From: Syntrophomonas_A sp050258735
Lineage (GTDB): Bacteria > Bacillota > Syntrophomonadia > Syntrophomonadales > Syntrophomonadaceae
DNA: 43,526 nt
Reading direction: 5' to 3'
Assembly: GCA_050258735.1 (NCBI GenBank)
Contig: JBLMZJ010000088.1
Location: forward strand, 1 to 43,526
The translations under genes and the position numbers were made by a program. The notes under the pieces were generated by a model. That model was not told the DNA's origin. It saw only the letters and a program-made list of their open reading frames with translations, and did not search any database. Positions 16,220 to 23,464 of the stretch are shown here, piece after piece (position 1 is the stretch's first letter; each line of letters begins with the position of its first letter).

Positions 16220-16828
16220 ATGCCTACAAACGTAAAACAATTGTTCATTGAATCGGGAAAAGAAATCCTTGGCCAGGAAAGTTGGGGTCAAAAAGTAAAC
16301 TGCAAGTTCCCAGGAATTTATGTAATTGCGATGACTCATGTGGCTGATACATTTGTCTGTTCTGATTATGCACCTATATCAGAGAAAGTCGTTCAAGATT
16401 GGATAAATTATGTGCCGAAACTTATGCTGGATGGCGAGCGCCCTAGATATGTAGAATTGACGAATAGGCTGAAAGAATTTTGGATTCCGGACGAGACAAT
16501 ATTATATATTGGAAAGGCCGGTACATCATTGGAATCCAGGGTTAGTCAATATTATAAAACCAAGCTTGGTGATCCAAAACCTCATGCGGGTGGACATTGG
16601 ATAAAAACATTGGAAAACTTGAATGATCTAAGTATATTTTGGACGACATCCGAAGGGGAGAGAGCACAGGATGTTGAAAATAAATTTTTGAAGACATTTA
16701 TTGAAAACGTATCTAATGAGAGTAAACAAAAATTACTTGATCCAGAACATCCTTTTCCCTTTGCTAATCTGGAGTTTCCAAAAGGGACGAGAAAAGGACA
16801 TGGCTTGCAATACCAGGTGAATAAGTAG
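16220..16828 (+). CDS. GIY-YIG nuclease family protein
   Basis: A 202-residue GIY-YIG type nuclease. GIYVI is at residues 32-36, YIG at 96-98 (ILYIGKAGTSLESRVSQYY, catalytic-type R107), and E143 in DVENKFL is the likely metal ligand. The gap of about 60 residues between GIY and YIG is far longer than the usual 10 or so and contains a helical insertion. No separate DNA-binding domain is visible. It follows the unknown protein at 15030 inside the AT-rich insertion between terminase and portal. It could be a homing-type endonuclease, a defence nuclease or a repair enzyme. ATG 16220 has GAGGT just upstream; a TTG at 16208 is possible. Confidence 0.78.
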   Translation: MPTNVKQLFIESGKEILGQESWGQKVNCKFPGIYVIAMTHVADTFVCSDYAPISEKVVQDWINYVPKLMLDGERPRYVELTNRLKEFWIPDETILYIGKAGTSLESRVSQYYKTKLGDPKPHAGGHWIKTLENLNDLSIFWTTSEGERAQDVENKFLKTFIENVSNESKQKLLDPEHPFPFANLEFPKGTRKGHGLQYQVNK

Positions 16829-16874
16829 TCCCTGACCAGAAGCCCATGTGCTGATTTGGAATATGGAGGGCGCT

Positions 16875-17132
16875 ATGGACAACAAAACCGTTCATGAAAT
16901 ATTGCTAAAGCATACTAATTGGGATCGGGAGATGATGCCTTGGGAGCATTGCGGGAAGACATTTTACAACATTGGGTATGACTACGTATTGCGGAATATA
17001 AAATACAAAAGTGTGATGCGCTGCTTTTATAACGACGAAGTATACTACTTTAATATCGGAACAACAGAGCCTGAAATAACAGAATCAATGCTACGACATG
17101 GGAATTGGGAAGTATATACATGGTCTGACTAG
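16875..17132 (+). CDS. Small unknown protein
   Basis: An 85-residue protein rich in aromatic residues (many Y, W, F) and with no recognisable domain or membrane segment. Ribosome site GGAGGG lies 4 bp before ATG 16875; in-frame alternatives are ATG 16863 and GTG 16848. It is the last gene of the AT-rich insertion and is followed by a strong terminator. An immunity or partner protein for the upstream nuclease is conceivable but nothing in the sequence shows it. Confidence 0.5.
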   Translation: MDNKTVHEILLKHTNWDREMMPWEHCGKTFYNIGYDYVLRNIKYKSVMRCFYNDEVYYFNIGTTEPEITESMLRHGNWEVYTWSD

Positions 17133-17154
17133 GATAAATGAGAACGATATAACT

Positions 17155-17182
17155 ACCACTCTCAATTGAGGGTGGTTTTTTT
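17155..17182 (+). terminator. Strong hairpin terminator in front of the portal gene
   Basis: ACCACTCTCAA (17155-17165) pairs with TTGAGGGTGGT (17166-17176) with one T-G pair, followed by TTTTTTT. Its location inside the late operon suggests that it arrived with the inserted genes. Confidence 0.85.
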
Positions 17183-17207
17183 ATGCCCATTTTTAGGAGG
17201 AAGGATA

Positions 17208-18440
17208 TTGAGAATACCGATATTATCTAGATTTCTTCAACCAAGAGCGTCCCCTAAGAACAGCCTGTGGGGCAGTACATATTCTTTCTTTTTCGGTAGT
17301 ACCACCAGCGGGAAAATCGTGAACGAAAGAACTGCCATGCAAACTACCGTTGTTTATGCCTGCGTTAGAATCCTAGCTGAAACCATAGCAAGCCTTCCGC
17401 TGCATGTTTACAGATACACAGATAGCGGAAAGGAAAAGGTCGTAGATCACCAGTTATACTATTTGCTCCATGACGAGCCCAACCCTGAGATGACTTCATT
17501 TGTGTTGAGAGAGACACTCATGAGTCATCTTTTATTATGGGGAAATGCCTATGCCCAAATCATCCGGGATGGCCGGGGAACTGTAATAGGGCTTTACCCC
17601 CTACTGCCGGACAGAATGACAGTGGACAGGAGCTTAAACGGTGAACTTTTCTACGAATACCGGAAAGATACGGGTTATGTGGTTCTTAGACCGGAGGATG
17701 TCCTGCACATACCGGGGCTTGGTTATGATGGCCTGATCGGTTACTCCCCGATTGCCATGGCTAAAAATGCCATCGGTATGGCTATAGCCACCGAAGAATA
17801 CGGGGCTAAGTTCTTTGCCAATGGCGCTAATCCAGGCGGTGTCCTGGAACACCCCGGTGTGGTAAAAGACCCGGCAAGAATCCGGGAAAGCTGGAATGCA
17901 GTATATCAGGGAACCGGCAACGCTCACCGGGTAGCGGTCCTTGAAGAAGGCATGAAATTTCAATCCATAGGCATCCCGCCCGAACAGGCGCAATTCCTGG
18001 AGACAAGGAAGTTTCAGACCGAGGAGATCTGCCGGATATTCAGGGTGCCTCCCCATCTGGTCGCCAATTTGGATAAGGCAACTTTCAGCAATATCGAACA
18101 TCAGTCTATCAGCTTCGTAGTTCACACTATCCGGCCATGGCTGGTAAGGCTTGAGCAGGGAATGAATAAAGCTCTGTTAAGCAAAACCGAGAAAGGCCGG
18201 TATTTTGTTGGCTTTGTGGCAGACGGGCTGCTTCGCGGTGACTATGCATCAAGGATGCAAGGTTACGCGGTAGGTATTCAAAACGGCTTCTTAAGCCCAA
18301 ATGACGTAAGAGCCCTGGAAAACATGAACTCTATAGAACATGGAGATATCTACGCTATGAACGGCAATATGCTGAAACTCGAAGATGTTGGGGCTTATGC
18401 CAAAACAGACTCAAATCCGGGAGGAAAGGAGGTTACATAA
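17208..18440 (+). CDS. Phage portal protein, HK97 family
   Basis: A 410-residue portal protein that forms the dodecameric ring through which DNA enters the head. Family features are VVYACVRILAETIASLPLHVY near residue 60, the LLWGNAYAQIIRD and DVLHIPGL segments, and FQTEEICRIFRVPPHL. I chose TTG 17208 because AGGAGG lies 7 bp upstream. The stop shares one base with the ATG of the protease gene (TAATG), so the two are translationally coupled. The usual N-terminal glycine-serine loop (FFGSTTSGK) is present. Confidence 0.95.
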   Translation: MRIPILSRFLQPRASPKNSLWGSTYSFFFGSTTSGKIVNERTAMQTTVVYACVRILAETIASLPLHVYRYTDSGKEKVVDHQLYYLLHDEPNPEMTSFVLRETLMSHLLLWGNAYAQIIRDGRGTVIGLYPLLPDRMTVDRSLNGELFYEYRKDTGYVVLRPEDVLHIPGLGYDGLIGYSPIAMAKNAIGMAIATEEYGAKFFANGANPGGVLEHPGVVKDPARIRESWNAVYQGTGNAHRVAVLEEGMKFQSIGIPPEQAQFLETRKFQTEEICRIFRVPPHLVANLDKATFSNIEHQSISFVVHTIRPWLVRLEQGMNKALLSKTEKGRYFVGFVADGLLRGDYASRMQGYAVGIQNGFLSPNDVRALENMNSIEHGDIYAMNGNMLKLEDVGAYAKTDSNPGGKEVT

Positions 18441-19141
18441 TGAGCAGAAAGTTCTGGAACTGGGTCAAAAACGAGAATGACAGAACACTCTTTTTAGACG
18501 GATACATTGCGGAAAATAGCTGGTTTGATGATGATATTACACCTAAGCAGTTTAAAGCCGAGCTTTATTCTTCTGAGGGAAATGTTACGGTAATGCTCAA
18601 TTCCCCAGGAGGCGATGTTTTCGCCGCCAGTCAGATTTACACCATGCTTAAGGAATACCCTGGCAATATCACAGTGAAAATCGAAGGATTAGCGGCCAGC
18701 GCGGCTTCCGTAATTGCTATGGCGGCAGATGAAGTGTACATGTCACCGGTTGCCATGATGATGATACATAATCCCGCCACAATTATTTTTGGCGAGGTAT
18801 CCGATCTCCAAAGCGGCATTGCCATGCTTTCCGAGATTAAAGAAAGCATCATAAACGCTTATGAAGAGAAAACCAGGCTATCGAGAGCCAAAATCTCACA
18901 CATGATGGACGCGGAAAGCTGGTTTAATGCATGGAAAGCGGTGGAGCTAGGCTTTGCCGATAAAGTGCTTTATACAACTGAAGATAGTAACACAGAGTCG
19001 CCGGGGGCGGCTTTTATTTTTGACAAAATGACAGTCACCAACGCACTGGTAAAAAAGCTTCCCCTGGAGCCACCCCAAAACCATGATTCCAGCACTCCAA
19101 TAACCCAGTTAGAAAAACGACTGAGCCTATTAAAACGCTGA
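18440..19141 (+). CDS. Head maturation protease, ClpP-like (S14)
   Basis: A 233-residue ClpP-fold serine protease that trims the capsid protein during head maturation. LNSPGGDVFAA at 53-63 forms the oxyanion loop, S87 in GLAASAAS is the nucleophile and H110 in MMIHNP the catalytic histidine. The C-terminal 40 residues are proline-rich. It lies between portal and major capsid genes, the standard HK97-type position, and its ATG overlaps the portal stop. Confidence 0.95.
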   Translation: MSRKFWNWVKNENDRTLFLDGYIAENSWFDDDITPKQFKAELYSSEGNVTVMLNSPGGDVFAASQIYTMLKEYPGNITVKIEGLAASAASVIAMAADEVYMSPVAMMMIHNPATIIFGEVSDLQSGIAMLSEIKESIINAYEEKTRLSRAKISHMMDAESWFNAWKAVELGFADKVLYTTEDSNTESPGAAFIFDKMTVTNALVKKLPLEPPQNHDSSTPITQLEKRLSLLKR

Positions 19142-19157
19142 AATGGGAGGAATGACG

Positions 19158-20357
19158 ATGAGTAAAATTTTAGAACTGCGCGAGAAACGGGCTAAGGCAT
19201 GGGACGCCGCTAAAGCATTCCTGGACAGCAAACGCGGCGCTGACGGACTTCTTTCAGCAGAAGACGTGGCTACATATGAAAAGATGGAAGCCGATGTTGT
19301 AGACCTCGGAAAAGAAATCGAGCGGCTGGAGCGCCAGCAGGCTATTGATGATGAGCTTAACAAACCAGTAAACAAGCCTATTACCGGTAAGCCCAATCAG
19401 CCGGATAACGAAAATAAAACCGGCAGAGCCAGTGATGAATATAGAAAAGCGTTCTGGAATGTGATGCGCAGCAAAGCGCCAGGTTATGAAATCCTTAATG
19501 CTCTGCAGATAGGAACCGACTCCGAGGGCGGCTATCTGGTTCCGGATGAATTTGAGGCAACCCTCGTTGAAGCCCTGCAAGAAGAAAACATCTTCCGCAC
19601 CCTGGCCAAGATAATTCAGACCTCCAGCGGTGACCGCAAGATTCCGGTTGTAGCCAGCAAGGGAACTGCATCCTGGGTGGATGAAGAAGGAGTAATCCCT
19701 GAATCTGATGACGCTTTTGGTCAGGTATCAATTGGAGCATACAAACTGGCTACCATGATTAAGGTCTCTGAAGAACTTCTCAATGACAGCATCTTTAATC
19801 TTGAGCAGTACATTGCTAAGGAATTTGCCCGTAGAATCGGGGCCAAGGAAGAGGAAGCCTTCTTTATCGGAGACGGCACCGGCAAACCGACCGGTATTTT
19901 CAATGCTACCGGCGGAGCGGAGTTGGGAGTTACTGCCGCCAGTGCAACTGCTATCACCGTGGATGAGGTGATGGATCTCTTCTACAGCCTGAAATCACCA
20001 TACCGGAAAAATGCGGTCTTTAGCATGAATGATGCTACCGTGAAGGCCATACGGAAACTAAAGGACGGAAACGGTCAATATATCTGGCAACCCTCCATTA
20101 CAGCCGGTCAGCCGGATACCATCCTCAATAGGCCGGTTAAAACCTCAGCCTATGTTCCAACCATAGCAGCCTCAGCGAAGACAATTGCTTTCGGTGATTT
20201 TGGTTACTATTGGGTTGCTGACAGACAAGGCCGGTCTTTCCAAAGATTGAACGAACTTTATGCTGCAACTGGACAAGTTGGGTTTAAAGCTACTCAGAGA
20301 GTTGACGGAAAACTGATACTTGCTGAAGCCATCAAGGTCCTTCAACAGAAAGCGTAG
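19158..20357 (+). CDS. Major capsid protein, HK97 family
   Basis: A 399-residue capsid precursor. Residues 1-60 are a coiled-coil scaffolding (delta) region rich in E, K and A. A linker with many N, P and K follows (about 65-90). The HK97 shell starts near GGYLVPDEFEATLVEAL and includes ASWVDEEGVIPESDDAFGQ and the FFIGDGTGKPTGIF signature. The upstream ClpP-like protease probably removes the N-terminal part. ATG 19158 is preferred because GGGAGG lies 7 bp upstream; ATGs at 19143 and 19152 are in frame. This should be the most abundant virion protein. Confidence 0.95.
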   Translation: MSKILELREKRAKAWDAAKAFLDSKRGADGLLSAEDVATYEKMEADVVDLGKEIERLERQQAIDDELNKPVNKPITGKPNQPDNENKTGRASDEYRKAFWNVMRSKAPGYEILNALQIGTDSEGGYLVPDEFEATLVEALQEENIFRTLAKIIQTSSGDRKIPVVASKGTASWVDEEGVIPESDDAFGQVSIGAYKLATMIKVSEELLNDSIFNLEQYIAKEFARRIGAKEEEAFFIGDGTGKPTGIFNATGGAELGVTAASATAITVDEVMDLFYSLKSPYRKNAVFSMNDATVKAIRKLKDGNGQYIWQPSITAGQPDTILNRPVKTSAYVPTIAASAKTIAFGDFGYYWVADRQGRSFQRLNELYAATGQVGFKATQRVDGKLILAEAIKVLQQKA

Positions 20358-20364
20358 GTGTGAG

Positions 20365-20586
20365 ATGAGCAATGTAAAGAACTACACCGAACAAGGTGGA
20401 GAAAGAACCGTTATTGGCGGAGAACTTGGGATTACATCAGACGGCAAACTAACTTTTGCCGGGGTGGAAATACAACCCGCGGCATATCAAGCGAATAGTA
20501 CCGCAAGTGATGTGGCTGGTCTGGTGACCGATTTTAATGCACTACTCGCTAAGCTGAAAACTGCGGGAATAATGGCAGCAGAGTAA
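20365..20586 (+). CDS. Head fiber protein (Phage_fiber_2-like)
   Basis: A 73-residue protein with the YTEQGGERTVIGGEL start and the STASDVAGLVTDFNALLAKLK helix that I associate with small head fiber proteins placed straight after the capsid gene (related to phi29 gp8.5 type). It probably decorates the head. ATG 20365 is 7 bp after the capsid stop, with AGGTG as a modest ribosome site. Confidence 0.75.
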   Translation: MSNVKNYTEQGGERTVIGGELGITSDGKLTFAGVEIQPAAYQANSTASDVAGLVTDFNALLAKLKTAGIMAAE

Positions 20587-20595
20587 TAAGGGTAG

Positions 20596-20880
20596 GTGAG
20601 TGTATTGGTCGTAACCATGGAAGAAACCAAAGAGTATTTAAGGGTAGATGGTGATGAGGACAATACGCTCATCACCAATTTTATTAGTGCAGCTGAGGAA
20701 CTGTGTGAAGATATCCTGCGATACCCGCTTTCTGACTTAACCGTAATTCCCGAAGCAGTGAAACAAGCGATTCTTTATGCCATCGCCTGTCTCTATGAGG
20801 GGCGGGAGTCTGTGGACATAAAAGCAGTGATTGACGTCATGGCCAGGCTTCTGTTTGCCTACCGTAAAGAAGGCTGGTGA
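20596..20880 (+). CDS. Head-tail connector protein, gp6-like
   Basis: A 94-residue helical connector that docks under the portal. The EETKEYLRVDGDEDNTLITNF start and YAIACLYEGRES helix match the HK97 gp6 / Phage_connect family. The likely true start is GTG 20596 or TTG 20605, since the family begins just before VTMEETK. Its stop overlaps the GTG of the next gene. Confidence 0.9.
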   Translation: MSVLVVTMEETKEYLRVDGDEDNTLITNFISAAEELCEDILRYPLSDLTVIPEAVKQAILYAIACLYEGRESVDIKAVIDVMARLLFAYRKEGW

Positions 20881-21209
20881 TTGATTTGAGGATCGGGGAA
20901 CTTGATCAGCGGATTATCATAGAAGACTTTACGACTATTCGGGGAACTTCGGGCGAAGAAATAAAGACCTGGACACCATGGAAAACCGTCTGGGCTGAGG
21001 TGCAAACCAGTTCAGGCACTGAGAACTTTCATAACCCGCAATTGATAGCCGAGGCAACACACAAGATCAAGCTCCGTTATCTGACCGGCGTTAAACCCAC
21101 CATGCAGATAGATTGGCGGGGAAATATTTTAGATATCTTATTCGTTGATGAATCCAGGCGACGTCAAGGTGAAATGAATCTCCTTTGCAGAGAGGTGGTC
21201 AAGCCATGA
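20877..21209 (+). CDS. Head closure (head-tail adaptor) protein
   Basis: A 110-residue beta-rich adaptor of the SPP1 gp16 / HK97 gp7 type. The pattern IGELDQRIIIEDF, then TWTPWKTVWAEV and a central MQIDWRGNILDIL, is typical. It seals the head after packaging. GTG start overlapping the connector stop (GTGA); its own stop overlaps the next ATG. Confidence 0.88.
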   Translation: MIDLRIGELDQRIIIEDFTTIRGTSGEEIKTWTPWKTVWAEVQTSSGTENFHNPQLIAEATHKIKLRYLTGVKPTMQIDWRGNILDILFVDESRRRQGEMNLLCREVVKP

Positions 21210-21697
21210 GGATAAAAACCGAGATTGAAGGACTCCGGGAAGCCATGCAAAAATGCCAGCATGTGGCTGATGAGGTTAAAAAGTCTCTCGGTCCGGCTGT
21301 AAAAGAAGGAGCCGATTTGATCCGGGATGATGCCAAAAGCCGCATCCACAATATCAGCGGCCAGCTCTCCAGCGGGGTTGTAAGCCAGATACTCTGGGAC
21401 AAAAACGCCAGCAAAGCCTTTGCCGGGGCAGGAATGGATAAAAGCATGAACGATAAATTCGCTGTTACCACCAAAACCGGAGTCAGATATTACATACCAT
21501 CAGCAGTGGAATACGGACACCGGGCACCAGGGGCTGCTATGAGCATCGAGTACACCAAGAAAGGCAGACGCAAGAAATCAAAGAAGCAGATAAAAGCACA
21601 TCCGTTCATGCGTCCGGCTTATAAGAACAATAAGAAACAGGTGGCATTGATCATCGAAAACCGCATAAGGCGAGCCTTGAAGGGGGCGGTCAGGTGA
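21206..21697 (+). CDS. HK97 gp10-like tail completion protein
   Basis: A 163-residue protein of the HK97 gp10 / minor capsid family: an amphipathic N-terminus (IEGLREAMQKCQHVADEVKK), the VEYGHRAPG loop and the HPFMRPAYKNNKKQ C-terminal signature. It contributes to joining head and tail. ATG 21206 has AGAGGTGG upstream and overlaps the previous stop. Confidence 0.9.
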   Translation: MRIKTEIEGLREAMQKCQHVADEVKKSLGPAVKEGADLIRDDAKSRIHNISGQLSSGVVSQILWDKNASKAFAGAGMDKSMNDKFAVTTKTGVRYYIPSAVEYGHRAPGAAMSIEYTKKGRRKKSKKQIKAHPFMRPAYKNNKKQVALIIENRIRRALKGAVR

Positions 21698-22077
21698 GGT
21701 TTGAAGCTGATTTATTCAATCAATTAAGCGGATATGCCGGATTATCAGCCCTGGTAGGCTTAAAAATCTATCCCGACCACGTACCGCAGAACGTAGATGC
21801 TCCCTATCTGAGTTACCTTGAGATATATAGGGATAAAAACTACACCTATACCGGATATACCGGCACCAGTACTATTTCAATCCAGATTTCAGTCTTTGCT
21901 CCTACTCGGGATCAGGTTAGGTCGGTTGCTGATGAGGTAGACCGGTCGATGGATGAATGGCCGCTAACCAACAGCAAGGTTGGTTTCGCGTACCAAGATA
22001 ATGAGGTTTCCACCTGGCGGGAAGACCTTAACCTATATGAGATTGATATGGATTTCGATATTTTCTACTCGGATTAA
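21694..22077 (+). CDS. Tail terminator / DUF3168 protein
   Basis: A 127-residue DUF3168 protein, equivalent to SPP1 gp17 / lambda gpU types, which caps the tail tube at the head-proximal end. The features are an initial helix (FEADLFNQLSGYAGLSALVG), YPDHVPQNVDAPYLSY, and a final strand DMDFDIFYSD. GTG start overlaps the upstream stop. Confidence 0.88.
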   Translation: MRFEADLFNQLSGYAGLSALVGLKIYPDHVPQNVDAPYLSYLEIYRDKNYTYTGYTGTSTISIQISVFAPTRDQVRSVADEVDRSMDEWPLTNSKVGFAYQDNEVSTWREDLNLYEIDMDFDIFYSD

Positions 22078-22091
22078 AGGAGGCTTGAATT

Positions 22092-22805
22092 ATGACCACA
22101 GCTGCGACTGCGGCGTTTGGAACTATACTAACCCGAAATAACAACCCAATAGCTGAGCTAACCAATATCGGAGACATCGAGCTATCCCAGGAGTTCATTG
22201 ATGTTACCACCCATGATTCTACCGGGGGCTACCGTGAGTTTGTAGCCGCCAAGATCAGAGAAGCTGGCGAAGTAGCTGTTGAGGGTAACTTCCTGGCTAC
22301 CGATACTGACGGCCAGATCGGGTTGAAAAACGATCTTGAAGCGGGTACCGTTCAGAACTTTGTCATTACCTTTCCGGAAGGAACCAGTTGGACATTCACA
22401 GCGGTAGTATCAAAGTTTTCGATCAGTTCCCCGCTCGAAAAACAGATGGGGTTTTCAGCGACATTAAAGATTGCTGGTAAGCCTACTCTGGCCACCAGCG
22501 CCAGTATTGGGCTGAGCACCCCGTTCTTTAGTATAAGCAATGATGCGGTAATCGTTCCGGCTCCTTCGGGCACCACTTACCAATATATCGCCAACGTTTT
22601 GACAGGTGTGAGCAGCGTAACCGTAACCCCGACTGCAACTGCCGGAATTATAACCGTCAACGGTAATACCGTAGCATCCGGTCAACCGTCGGGTGCCATA
22701 GCCTTGGGGGCGGCAGGATCAATAACTGAAATCAAGATTGTAGTGAGCGAGACTGGCAAATCTCCGAAGATCTACACCATTCAAGTGGTCAGAGCAGCCA
22801 GTTAG
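22092..22805 (+). CDS. Major tail tube protein with C-terminal Ig-like domain
   Basis: A 237-residue tail tube protein. Residues 1-135 are the tube domain (IAELTNIGDIELSQEFIDVT, then LPLEKQ-like SPLEKQMGFSATLKI). Residues about 145-237 are an added cadherin-like or Ig-like beta sandwich (VTPTATAGIITVNGN, then TEIKIVVSETGKSPKIYTIQ). It probably projects from the tail surface, where such domains may bind carbohydrate weakly. AAGGAGG site before ATG 22092. Confidence 0.92.
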   Translation: MTTAATAAFGTILTRNNNPIAELTNIGDIELSQEFIDVTTHDSTGGYREFVAAKIREAGEVAVEGNFLATDTDGQIGLKNDLEAGTVQNFVITFPEGTSWTFTAVVSKFSISSPLEKQMGFSATLKIAGKPTLATSASIGLSTPFFSISNDAVIVPAPSGTTYQYIANVLTGVSSVTVTPTATAGIITVNGNTVASGQPSGAIALGAAGSITEIKIVVSETGKSPKIYTIQVVRAAS

Positions 22806-22816
22806 GGAGGTAAAAA

Positions 22817-23116
22817 GTGAAACCATCCGTACTAATTATATTGGACAAACCAAGAAACATCCGGCTAAACACCAATGCCCTGGTTAAAGTCGAGGAAGTA
22901 TTAGAAAGGTCTTTATCGGAATTTGGAACCTCCTTCGGCATCACGGAGATTCGGGCCATGCTTTGGGCAGGGTTACTGCATGAAGATAAATCCCTCTCCC
23001 TGGATACCGTAGGCGACCTCATAGACGAAGCCGGATTTGAGTATGTAGCTGAAAAAGTAGGTGAGGCAATTAATATTGCCATGGGGATAAAACCGGAGGA
23101 ATCGGACCCAAAGTAG
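22817..23116 (+). CDS. Tail assembly chaperone, short form (G-like)
   Basis: A 99-residue helical chaperone that keeps the tape measure protein soluble before tail assembly, like lambda gpG. It begins at GTG 22817 with AGGGAGG upstream. Near its stop is a CCCAAAG slippery site, so part of the translation continues in the -1 frame to make the longer form. Confidence 0.88.
   Translation: MKPSVLIILDKPRNIRLNTNALVKVEEVLERSLSEFGTSFGITEIRAMLWAGLLHEDKSLSLDTVGDLIDEAGFEYVAEKVGEAINIAMGIKPEESDPK
23107..23113 (+). promoter_or_regulatory. Programmed -1 ribosomal frameshift site
   Basis: CCCAAAG is a textbook X-XXY-YYZ heptamer. The zero frame reads C-CCA-AAG and stops at TAG 23114; after slipping back one base it reads CCC-AAA-GTA and continues open to 23460. 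Confidence 0.85.
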
Positions 23117-23460
23117 ATAACACTCCCTGGGACTTTGAACAAGCCTTGCGGAGTGCTGCTCTGGCCGGAGTGACTGTCGAACGTTTTTGGCAGCTTACTC
23201 CGGCTGAATTGTGTATTGAGATAGCATCCTGGGACAAACGGCAGGAGATGGAGGATTACCGGATAGGACTGATTTGCGCGGTAATGGCTGAGCCACACCG
23301 GGATGCCAAGAAACATAAACATCCTTTCACTCCTCAGGATTTCATGCCACTAAGGGACAAGGAAGATGCCGGGTTAACACAAAAGCAGGATTGGCAGCAA
23401 CAGTTAGACATTGTCGAAAAGCTCAACAAGGCTTTTGGCGGGGAGGATTTGAGGAGGTGA
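23107..23460 (+). CDS. Tail assembly chaperone, frameshift extension (GT-like)
   Basis: The extension made by -1 frameshifting from 22817, adding roughly 117 residues to the chaperone. It has no ribosome site of its own. The segment VTVERFWQLTPAELCIEI, followed by HPFTPQDFMPL, is typical of lambda gpT-like extensions, which bind the tape measure protein or tail tube. It would be easy to misannotate as a separate gene starting at TTG 23146. Confidence 0.85.
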   Translation, partial: PKVDNTPWDFEQALRSAALAGVTVERFWQLTPAELCIEIASWDKRQEMEDYRIGLICAVMAEPHRDAKKHKHPFTPQDFMPLRDKEDAGLTQKQDWQQQLDIVEKLNKAFGGEDLRR

Positions 23461-23464
23461 GCAA

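Noticed and set aside
16850..17132. Toxin-antitoxin pair with the GIY-YIG gene
   Set aside because: No known toxin or antitoxin family features, and the small gene follows rather than overlaps the nuclease gene.
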